Both the position numbers and the translations under genes were made by a program. Positions 1-5,247 of a DNA stretch of 5,247 nt are shown in pieces; position 1 is the stretch's first letter, and each line of letters begins with the position of its first letter. The notes beneath the pieces were generated by a model that saw nothing but the letters and a program-made list of their open reading frames with translations, did not search any database and was not told the origin of the DNA. Source of the DNA: an uncultured Polyangiaceae bacterium (GTDB lineage Bacteria; Myxococcota_A; Polyangia; Polyangiales; Houyiibacteriaceae); the NCBI GenBank assembly GCA_947259605.1, contig CAMYMX010000297.1, positions 1 through 5,247 on the forward strand, given 5' to 3'.

Positions 1-1
1 C

Positions 2-1141
2 AAGCAGTTTCAGTTCTGGCGACCCGAGCGCAGTTGGTCCGGAATCCGCGAGTCACTAGAAGCGCTGTTCACCTTCTCGTTCATTCCCAACGACTACAGT
101 CGCTACCACGGCAACGTTCCTGTGTTCGGCTCCCTGTTCACACTGCTCACCTTGTGTCTACCGTTTCTGAAAAACACGAAGCGGATCTGGGGCCTGGTCG
201 CCCTCACCCTGGTGGGGATTTTCACTTGGTACTCTGTCCATCACCAGGACCGCTACCTGCAGTCCATCGTCCCGTGGATGGCAGCCGTGACGGCCGCCAT
301 CATCATTCGCATCTGGCAGACCAACCGTGTCTCCAGGATCGCCGTCTCTATCCTGGTCGTCGCCCAAGTGCTCATCGGGGCTGACGTCTACTTCATCCAA
401 AGTCACGCCATGATTCGGTCACCTGTCAAACGTGTGGCAGACCTGCTGGCAGCAGGACACAAGCGCAAATACGATGAGCGGCTCGAGGTGTTCTCAGGAT
501 GGGTAGCGCTGCGCAACGCCTTGCCCGAAGACGCTCACGTTTTGTTGCATGACAACCACGTTCACCTCGGCCTGTCTCGCCGAACCACTTCGGACTGGGG
601 TACCTGGCAATACGGGATGAGCTACGGCCGCCTCGAGTCCCCACATGCCGTCTGGAGCCTCCTCCGTGAGCTCGGTGTGACGCACATTCTATGGCAAGAC
701 CGGGTATCCAAGGCGCTGGACTCGGTGGCGGGCGACCTCGTCTTCTTCGACTTCGCGTTTCGACACACAGTCGATCGACGGAAGGTCGGTCGGCACTGGG
801 TGGCTCGAATGCCCGATGAACCTCCGCCGGACGCTCCGTATGGCAAGGTTGCATTCTTTGGCTGTGACGATCTTTACGCGCCCGGCCTCTACCCACTGTA
901 TGAGATGACCGTGCCAGTATTTGGTCCTGACCGACTCGACTTCCCGAAACCGATCGCTCCGGTGACGGACGGCACGGGCGATGCCTCGTTCGAGGATGCC
1001 GACTACGCTGTCGTCGACCCCAAGTGTGCTCCGGAGATCGCCGCTCAACTCAAGTCCGGGGGCTTTCAACACGTCGCCAACCGAAAAGAGCTGAATGCGA
1101 AGGGTCGACGAGCCCCGTGGCAGCTCTTCATTAGTAAATAG
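2..1141 (+). CDS. C-terminal part of a GT-C (family 39-like) membrane glycosyltransferase, 5' truncated by the window
   Basis: The frame is open from base 2 to a TAG at 1139-1141, giving 379 residues with no stop upstream. The gene therefore begins outside the window, and the internal GTG at 122 is probably not its start. Four hydrophobic segments are visible at about residues 42-56, 62-79, 87-104 and 113-131. The motif QDRYLQ (82-87) sits just before the third, where GT39/ArnT/PMT-like proteins carry an Arg-Tyr-Leu at the start of a late helix. A soluble region of about 245 residues follows, including LRELGVTHILW (221-231), a pattern common in the periplasmic tails of such proteins. Family knowledge: GT-C enzymes transfer sugars from polyprenyl-phosphate donors on the outer face of the inner membrane. 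The catalytic N-terminal loop is not in the window, so the assignment rests on topology and the RYL motif. An O-antigen ligase-like or other polytopic protein remains possible. It lies 141 bases upstream of the amidotransferase gene on the same strand. Confidence 0.62.
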   Translation, partial: KQFQFWRPERSWSGIRESLEALFTFSFIPNDYSRYHGNVPVFGSLFTLLTLCLPFLKNTKRIWGLVALTLVGIFTWYSVHHQDRYLQSIVPWMAAVTAAIIIRIWQTNRVSRIAVSILVVAQVLIGADVYFIQSHAMIRSPVKRVADLLAAGHKRKYDERLEVFSGWVALRNALPEDAHVLLHDNHVHLGLSRRTTSDWGTWQYGMSYGRLESPHAVWSLLRELGVTHILWQDRVSKALDSVAGDLVFFDFAFRHTVDRRKVGRHWVARMPDEPPPDAPYGKVAFFGCDDLYAPGLYPLYEMTVPVFGPDRLDFPKPIAPVTDGTGDASFEDADYAVVDPKCAPEIAAQLKSGGFQHVANRKELNAKGRRAPWQLFISK

Positions 1142-1193
1142 CCACCATACCTCAGCGGTTGCCTCGCGGAGGACCATTTGCCAGACTGGTGGC
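1141..1193 (+). repeat. Nested inverted repeats after the membrane protein gene (possible weak terminator)
   Basis: GCCACCA at 1141-1147 is perfectly complementary to TGGTGGC at 1187-1193. Between them lies a smaller hairpin, CCTC (1162-1165) and GAGG (1169-1172) with a GCG loop, which can be extended by GGT (1157-1159) and ACC (1173-1175) across a two-base bulge. There is no T-run after either stem, so a classic intrinsic terminator is not supported. The position, starting on the stop codon and in the longest same-strand gap of the window, is the main reason to record it. Chance pairing is quite possible. Confidence 0.22.
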
Positions 1194-1282
1194 CTTAATG
1201 CGGATGACTAGTGAGGGGTATGACTTCGGATCGAGCTGGCGCTCGTTCATCGAGCACCTTCTTCGAAGACCGGCCACTTGAG

Positions 1283-3196
1283 ATGTGCGGGATCGCAGGC
1301 ATCGTTCATCCCGACGCCGGGACTCCCAACGCAAAGCCGGTACCACGCGAGATAATCCGAGCGATGACCACGGCGCTGACGCACCGTGGCCCCGACGCGG
1401 AAGGTTATCATCAGGGCAGCGGCGTCTCGCTGGGGCATCGTCGGCTCAAAGTTATCGACCTCGCGGACGGAGCACAACCGATGTCAAATCCCAAGGGGAC
1501 GGTTTGGGTCACGTACAACGGGGAGATCTACAATCACCGCGATTTGCGCTCTGAGCTCGAGTCGTGCGGTCGTACCTTCCGCTCGGTCTGCGACACCGAG
1601 GTACTGGTCCACGGTTATCTCGAATGGGGAGTCGCCAAGTTGTTGGACCGCATCGACGGCATGTTCGCGTTCGGGATTTGGGATAGTGCCGCACAGCGCT
1701 TACTGCTCGCACGGGATCGAATGGGCCAGAAGCCGCTCTTCTACTCTCAGCTGAGCCGTGGAGGTTTGGCGTTCGCGTCGGAGGTGAAAGCCCTGCTTGT
1801 CCATCCAGACATCCAACCCGCCATCGATGAAGAGGGACTAGCCGCGTATCTGACGTTCGAGTACCTGCCGGGCGAGCTCTCGATGGTGAGAGGCGTTCGC
1901 AAGCTGCTCCCCGGGGCATGGTTGAGCTTCGAACGCGGCCACGTAGACCGGTCTTCCTATTGGCACATACCGATCAAGGACGCCCCTTCCCCCGAGAACG
2001 CAGTGCCGCGGTTTACCGAACTGTTCGACGAAGCAGTCGAACGCCGACTCATGGCTGACGTGCCGCTGGGTGTGTTTTTGTCGGGCGGCATCGATTCGAG
2101 CTCCGTGGCGGCTTCGGTCGTGCGACAGCGCACCGCTACAAACGTGAAGACCTTCTCGATCGGCTTCCAAGAAAAGAGCTACGACGAGTCCTCGATGGCG
2201 CGCCTGGTCGCACAGCACCTCGGCACCGAACATCACGAACGTGTATTTACCGCTGAAGCAATGAAAGACGTGCTCCCGGAAGTCGTGTCGGGCCTCGACG
2301 AACCTTTTGGGGACGCGAGTCTGCTCCCGACGTACCTGCTCAGTGCCTTCGCGCGCGAGCAGGTCACAGTCGCCCTCGGCGGTGATGGAAGCGATGAGCT
2401 CCTCCTTGGGTATCCAACATTCTTCGCCGAGTCATTCGCAAAGGCTTTCACACAACTGCCTCGGCCACTTCGCCGCGGCATTGGCCGACTGGGCCAGGCC
2501 CTTCCCGTCAGTACCAAGAACCTCAGCTTTGATTTCAAGGTTAACGCCTTCTTGCGCGCGGCCGATGCGCCGCCGTCATGGCGTCACCCACTCTGGTTGG
2601 GGAGCGCGATTCCCGGATCTCCAGACGATCCCCTGCACGCAGACCTCCGCAGAAACTTCCCTGCCGACTCCGTATTATCGTTTGCGACGGCCGAATATGA
2701 TGCGCCCGACACGCAGTCTAATCTGCAGCGTTTGTCCTATCAGTACTGCCGGACGTACCTTGCTGAAGACATCTTGCACAAAGTAGACCGCGCAAGCATG
2801 GCGGTATCGCTGGAAGCCCGTTCCCCATTCTTGGACCGTTCGCTTGTCGAGTTCGTCGCGGCCCTGCCGGCCTCTCAGAAATTGCAGTTTCCCGGGCGAG
2901 GCAAGGCAATTCTCAAAGCCGCCATGGCTGACCGCTTGCCAAACGAAGTGGTCAACAGGTCGAAGAAAGGGTTCGGCATTCCGGTAGCGGCTTGGCTCAA
3001 AGGCCCGCTCGAAGAGATGGTGAACGACCTGTTGTCAGAATCACGCACAAAGGCAGCTGGATACTTCGACCCGACTTGCGTGCAGCGACTGATCGAGGAA
3101 CACCGCACAGAAAAGCGAAACCACCGCAAAATTCTCTGGACGATGCTGAGCTTCGAGCTGTGGCGCGACGCGAGGGGCATCCCTGGCCGCTCCTAG
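1283..3196 (+). CDS. asnB: Asparagine synthase (glutamine-hydrolysing) family amidotransferase
   Basis: A 637-residue protein with the two-domain AsnB layout. The N-terminal class II glutamine amidotransferase domain (about 2-190) begins MCGIAG, with Cys2 as the nucleophile, and has RGPD (35-38), GHRRL (51-55), YNGEIYN (78-84) and the D-T-E of the glutamine pocket (104-106). The C-terminal ATP-pyrophosphatase synthetase domain (about 240-630) has the P-loop SGGIDSS (267-273), GGDGSDE (366-372), EDILHKVDRASM (495-506) and KKGFGIP (561-567). All key residues are present and the length is normal. The family hydrolyses glutamine and passes ammonia to an AMP-activated carboxylate, classically aspartate. 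The ATG at 1283 is chosen because the catalytic Cys must follow the initiator Met. The frame stays open back to a GTG at 1211 and an ATG at 1220, but those would bury the Cys. No good Shine-Dalgarno precedes 1283. With glycan genes around it, the substrate may be a sugar acid or other surface carboxylate instead of aspartate (inference). The methyltransferase follows 42 bases downstream, probably co-transcribed. Confidence 0.95.
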   Translation: MCGIAGIVHPDAGTPNAKPVPREIIRAMTTALTHRGPDAEGYHQGSGVSLGHRRLKVIDLADGAQPMSNPKGTVWVTYNGEIYNHRDLRSELESCGRTFRSVCDTEVLVHGYLEWGVAKLLDRIDGMFAFGIWDSAAQRLLLARDRMGQKPLFYSQLSRGGLAFASEVKALLVHPDIQPAIDEEGLAAYLTFEYLPGELSMVRGVRKLLPGAWLSFERGHVDRSSYWHIPIKDAPSPENAVPRFTELFDEAVERRLMADVPLGVFLSGGIDSSSVAASVVRQRTATNVKTFSIGFQEKSYDESSMARLVAQHLGTEHHERVFTAEAMKDVLPEVVSGLDEPFGDASLLPTYLLSAFAREQVTVALGGDGSDELLLGYPTFFAESFAKAFTQLPRPLRRGIGRLGQALPVSTKNLSFDFKVNAFLRAADAPPSWRHPLWLGSAIPGSPDDPLHADLRRNFPADSVLSFATAEYDAPDTQSNLQRLSYQYCRTYLAEDILHKVDRASMAVSLEARSPFLDRSLVEFVAALPASQKLQFPGRGKAILKAAMADRLPNEVVNRSKKGFGIPVAAWLKGPLEEMVNDLLSESRTKAAGYFDPTCVQRLIEEHRTEKRNHRKILWTMLSFELWRDARGIPGRS

Positions 3197-3238
3197 AGAA
3201 GTCGCGTCTCCACCGAACGCTGTTAGACTCCGCCCTCC

Positions 3239-3976
3239 GTGTACGAATACGACTCACAGTTCCTTAGCTACACGCGGTCCCTCGGGACGAAGTCGGCGCG
3301 AGTGATCGTGCCAATTCTCCAAGAAGCCCTGCGTCCGACGTCGGTTCTCGACCTGGGCTGCGGGCAGGGCGCTTGGCTCGAAGCTTGGAAGGCATGCGGC
3401 GCATCGGACGTCCTCGGAGTCGACGGAGACTACGTCGATCGCACAGGCCTCGCGGTCAACGAGTCCGAGTTTTGCGCTCGCGACTTGGGTGGCACCATTG
3501 ATCTGCAAAGGCGTTTCGACCTCGTCGAGAGTCTGGAGGTCGCCGAGCACCTGCCGGAGTCACGCGCCCGGGGTTTTGTCGCGGACTTGTGCCGGCACGG
3601 CGACACCGTCCTTTTTAGTGCTGCGCCTCCTGGACAGGGGGGAGAACAGCACATCAATGAGCAACCCTACGACTATTGGCGCGCCTTCTTCGAAGATCTC
3701 GGCTACGAGGCCTTCGACTTTGTCCGACCCCAGGTCGCGTCCCGTCGTGACGTTGGGCCATGGTACCGGTACAACACCCTCCTCTACGTGAAGCGTGAGG
3801 CAATCGAATCGCTTCCTCAGTCGGTAAGGCAGACCCGACTGTCGGTCGACACGCCGATTCCTGACGTTTCCCCGTTGCTGTACAGAGTGCGAAAGAGCAT
3901 CGTGCATCGACTACCTACGTGGGCGACGCAAGCGCTAGCAAACCTTGCAAAGAGAGTTCCGCGCTCGGCGCAGTAG
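3239..3976 (+). CDS. Class I SAM-dependent methyltransferase
   Basis: A 245-residue protein with a Rossmann-type methyltransferase core. Motif I is VLDLGCGQGAW (36-46), the SAM-binding glycine loop. An acidic residue in GVDGD (60-64) would contact the SAM ribose. FDLVESLEVAEHL (93-105) is the motif II region, and a strand with SAAPPGQGG (127-135) is followed by H-I-N-E-Q-P-Y-D-Y-W (138-147), a pattern seen in methyltransferases of polysaccharide loci. The last 55 or so residues are basic, possibly amphipathic, and lie outside the core. The GTG start is supported because an in-frame TAG at 3224-3226 leaves it as the first start codon. No clear Shine-Dalgarno precedes it. It follows the amidotransferase by 42 bases on the same strand and is likely in the same operon. 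The acceptor is unknown; O-methylation of a sugar or lipid-linked intermediate fits the context but is inference. Confidence 0.88.
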   Translation: MYEYDSQFLSYTRSLGTKSARVIVPILQEALRPTSVLDLGCGQGAWLEAWKACGASDVLGVDGDYVDRTGLAVNESEFCARDLGGTIDLQRRFDLVESLEVAEHLPESRARGFVADLCRHGDTVLFSAAPPGQGGEQHINEQPYDYWRAFFEDLGYEAFDFVRPQVASRRDVGPWYRYNTLLYVKREAIESLPQSVRQTRLSVDTPIPDVSPLLYRVRKSIVHRLPTWATQALANLAKRVPRSAQ

Positions 3977-3983
3977 GCCGCTG

Positions 3984-4931
3984 CTAATCCTCGGGTCGCA
4001 ACTCGGAGGCGAGCACATAGGTCTTGCGACGCCCCTGACCATGATAGATGCGAACGGTTAACTCGGCGAGAAGGCCCATGCAGAGCAGCACCACGCCGTT
4101 GGTCACAAAAAACGTCGCCAGCATCATCACCGTCATCTTGTGTTGCCAAGCGTCCCAAATCAGCCACTCGACGAGCGTCCCGATCGCGCACACAGCGCCT
4201 AACCCGAGAAGCGCGAACCCAATACCCCCGAACAGGTAGGCTGGTTTGGTGGTGTATCCGCTCAAGAACTTCACCGTCAGCAAGTCGAGCAAGACCTTGA
4301 ATGTGCGTCCTATTCCGTACTTGCTGGTGCCGAACTGCCGGGCTCTATGATTGACCTCGATCTCGCAGATCTTGCCGCCACGCGCAGACGCGTAGATCGG
4401 TATGAAGCGATGCATCTCGCCGTATAGTTGCTGACCCTTCAACGCCGTCGCGCGATACGCTTTGAGCGTGCATCCGTAGTCGTGAAGCTCTACACCGGTC
4501 CAGCGGCTGATCAACCTGTTCGCCAGGATGGACGGCACCTTGCGGCTCCAAAGGCGATCCTTTCGGTTCTTGCGCCATCCGCTGACCACGTCAATGCCCT
4601 GATCGATGCGCTCGATGAGACGGGGAATGTCGTTGGGATCGTTCTGCAGGTCGGCATCCATCGGGACGAGCACATCGCCTTGGGCGTGGTCGATGCCTGC
4701 CAAAATCGCTGCGGTCTGCCCGAAGTTGCGGGCAAATGCGACGAGTCTTACGCGCGGGTCGTCCTCAGCGATCTCCGAGATGATCTCAGCGCTTTGATCG
4801 ATGCTGCCGTCATCGACCATGATGATTTCGGCGTCCCAAGGTTCGCGATCGATCACACCTCTGAGCTCACTGTACAGCCCACGGATGCTCTCTTCTTCGT
4901 TGTATACGGGGACGATGACGCTGATCTTCAT
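3984..4931 (-). CDS. GT2 glycosyltransferase, polyprenyl-phosphate sugar synthase type (DPM1/GtrB/ArnC-like)
   Basis: A complete 315-residue protein. The N-terminal GT-A domain shows ISVIVPVYNEE (3-13), VDDGS (39-43), the metal-binding DADLQNDP (92-99), DYGCTLKAYR (151-160) and NHRARQFGTSKYG (194-206), the last being a hallmark of the DPM1/GtrB/ArnC branch. Two membrane helices follow at about 231-257 and 267-293, then a basic tail. Family knowledge: these enzymes transfer a sugar from a nucleotide donor to dolichyl or undecaprenyl phosphate at the cytoplasmic face, and the product feeds membrane GT-C transferases. The sugar (glucose, mannose, aminoarabinose or another) cannot be read from the sequence. 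The start is ATG. The nearest purine-rich stretch, AGAGG, lies about 13 bases upstream, longer than ideal. It runs opposite to its neighbours, converging with the methyltransferase (7-base gap) and diverging from the sulfatase-like gene, so it needs its own promoter. Confidence 0.92.
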   Translation of the reverse strand: MKISVIVPVYNEEESIRGLYSELRGVIDREPWDAEIIMVDDGSIDQSAEIISEIAEDDPRVRLVAFARNFGQTAAILAGIDHAQGDVLVPMDADLQNDPNDIPRLIERIDQGIDVVSGWRKNRKDRLWSRKVPSILANRLISRWTGVELHDYGCTLKAYRATALKGQQLYGEMHRFIPIYASARGGKICEIEVNHRARQFGTSKYGIGRTFKVLLDLLTVKFLSGYTTKPAYLFGGIGFALLGLGAVCAIGTLVEWLIWDAWQHKMTVMMLATFFVTNGVVLLCMGLLAELTVRIYHGQGRRKTYVLASELRPED

Positions 4932-4964
4932 AGGAGTCAGCAGACCTCTATCACGGGGCGCGCC

Positions 4965-4981
4965 GCCAGCCCAGTGCTGGC
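4965..4981. repeat. Perfect 6-bp inverted repeat in the divergent intergenic region
   Basis: GCCAGC (4965-4970) and GCTGGC (4976-4981) pair perfectly around a 5-base loop, CCAGT. The hairpin lies between the divergent starts at 4931 (minus) and 5033 (plus), in the leader of the glycosyltransferase gene if its transcript starts upstream. No T-run flanks it on either side, so it is not an obvious terminator. An operator or mRNA leader structure is possible; chance in GC-rich sequence is also possible. Confidence 0.35.
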
Positions 4982-4990
4982 TGAAATCCT

Positions 4991-5010
4991 CGACGCGTTG
5001 CGACGCGCTT
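4991..5010. repeat. 10-base-spaced direct repeat containing a dyad (candidate operator)
   Basis: CGACGCG occurs at 4991-4997 and again at 5001-5007, exactly one helical turn apart. Within it CGCGT (4994-4998) and ACGCG (5003-5007) form an inverted repeat around TGCG. It overlaps the putative -35 element of the sulfatase-like gene, which is where a repressor could act. No known regulator consensus is recognised. Confidence 0.28.
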
Positions 5011-5026
5011 CCACTCGCGATATAGG
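4998..5026 (+). promoter_or_regulatory. Possible sigma-70-type promoter for the sulfatase-like gene
   Basis: TTGCGA (4998-5003) matches the -35 consensus at 4 of 6 positions and TATAGG (5021-5026) matches the -10 at 4 of 6, with an exact 17-base spacer. Transcription would start near 5033, which is the GTG start codon, implying a leaderless or nearly leaderless message. Such matches arise by chance, and the organism's own promoter preferences are unknown. Confidence 0.3.
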
Positions 5027-5032
5027 CCCGCG

Positions 5033-5247
5033 GTGTTTCGCAAGCTCATCGTCTGCTTATTGGCGCTCTCGCTTCAGTTCGGGTGCCGCAAGCGACCGCC
5101 GAACGCGGTGGACGAGCAGCCTCGGTTGGTCATGCTTAACGTCTTTTGCACCTTGGGCAACGACTTCCTGCAGCCCTACAATGCAAGCATCGAATACACC
5201 CCCAACCTGAAACGCTTCGCCAAACAAGGGGTAGTTTTCGAGCGGCA
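5033..5247 (+). CDS. N-terminal part of a probable lipoprotein of the sulfatase/alkaline phosphatase superfamily, 3' truncated
   Basis: From GTG at 5033 the frame is open to the window end (71 codons plus two bases); the upstream in-frame stop is TGA at 4982-4984. The protein starts with M-F-R-K and a hydrophobic run ending in LQFGC at residue 18. That is a signal peptide, probably lipidated, although Gln and Phe at lipobox positions -3 and -2 are atypical. A short basic, Pro-containing linker follows, then a strand LVMLNVF (32-38) and TPNLKRFAKQGVVFER (56-71). The latter matches the sulfatase N-terminal pattern T-P-N-L-x-x-[LF]-A-x-x-G-V-x-F. Where many sulfatases have D-T-L-R-x-D, this one reads C-T-L-G-N-D (39-44). 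The formylglycine motif would lie beyond the window, so activity cannot be judged. AGG at 5024-5026 is a weak Shine-Dalgarno six bases before the GTG, and it overlaps the putative -10 element. Expected location: periplasmic, membrane-anchored. Confidence 0.68.
   Translation, partial: MFRKLIVCLLALSLQFGCRKRPPNAVDEQPRLVMLNVFCTLGNDFLQPYNASIEYTPNLKRFAKQGVVFER

Noticed and set aside
122..124. GTG as the start of the first gene
   Set aside because: The frame is open and protein-like back to base 2 (for example A-L-F-T-F-S-F-I-P-N-D-Y), and a GT-C-like protein needs many more upstream helices.
689..1177. A 162-codon minus-strand frame opposite the GT-C-like gene
   Set aside because: No domain or signal is visible, and the sense frame has a coherent membrane protein. 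It is a shadow.
1178..1206. TTGCCA as a -35 element for the amidotransferase gene
   Set aside because: No reasonable -10 lies at 16-18 bases; the nearest AT-rich hexamer (TTAATG) is only 11 bases away.
3196..3210. GAGA/TCTC inverted repeat after the amidotransferase stop
   Set aside because: Four pairs around seven bases is too short to separate from chance.
3966..3980. CGGC/GCCG hairpin as a bidirectional terminator between the convergent genes
   Set aside because: The stem has only four pairs with a seven-base loop and no T-run on either strand.
4428..5210. A long plus-strand open frame (260 codons) opposite the GT2 gene
   Set aside because: It lies mostly antisense to a clear glycosyltransferase, its product has no recognisable motif, and it overlaps the sulfatase-like start in another frame. 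It is a GC-rich shadow frame.

Overview
The window looks like a stretch of bacterial chromosome with a moderately high GC content by eye. It encodes cell-surface glycan or lipid-linked sugar chemistry. Coding is dense, gaps are short, two genes start with GTG, and Shine-Dalgarno sequences are weak throughout. A probable lipoprotein sulfatase beside glycosyltransferases would suit a Gram-negative such as a myxobacterium-like, planctomycete-like or related environmental lineage. No marker gene fixes the taxonomy, so that is only a guess. I see no tRNA, rRNA, CRISPR array, insertion sequence or phage gene.

Layout. (1) 2-1141, plus strand: the 3' part of a polytopic membrane protein, probably a GT-C type (family 39-like) glycosyltransferase, with a long soluble C-terminal region that looks internally duplicated. 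(2) 1283-3196, plus: a complete glutamine-hydrolysing asparagine synthase family amidotransferase (AsnB type). (3) 3239-3976, plus: a class I SAM-dependent methyltransferase. (4) 3984-4931, minus: a GT2 glycosyltransferase of the dolichol/undecaprenyl-phosphate sugar synthase type (DPM1/GtrB/ArnC-like) with two C-terminal membrane helices. It converges on the methyltransferase with only 7 bases between stop codons. (5) 5033 to the window end, plus: the 5' end of a probable lipoprotein of the sulfatase/alkaline phosphatase superfamily, diverging from gene 4 across about 100 bases that hold a perfect hairpin, a short repeat/dyad and a plausible promoter.

Working together (inference). The GT2 enzyme would load a sugar onto a polyprenyl phosphate on the cytoplasmic face. 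A GT-C enzyme would use such a lipid-linked sugar on the outer face of the membrane. The amidotransferase and methyltransferase would decorate the sugar or an attached acid. The sulfatase-like lipoprotein would act on an exported product. This is an ordinary-looking glycan neighbourhood. The points most worth a second look are the apparent duplication in the first protein and the unusual residues at the expected metal/active-site motif of the sulfatase-like protein.
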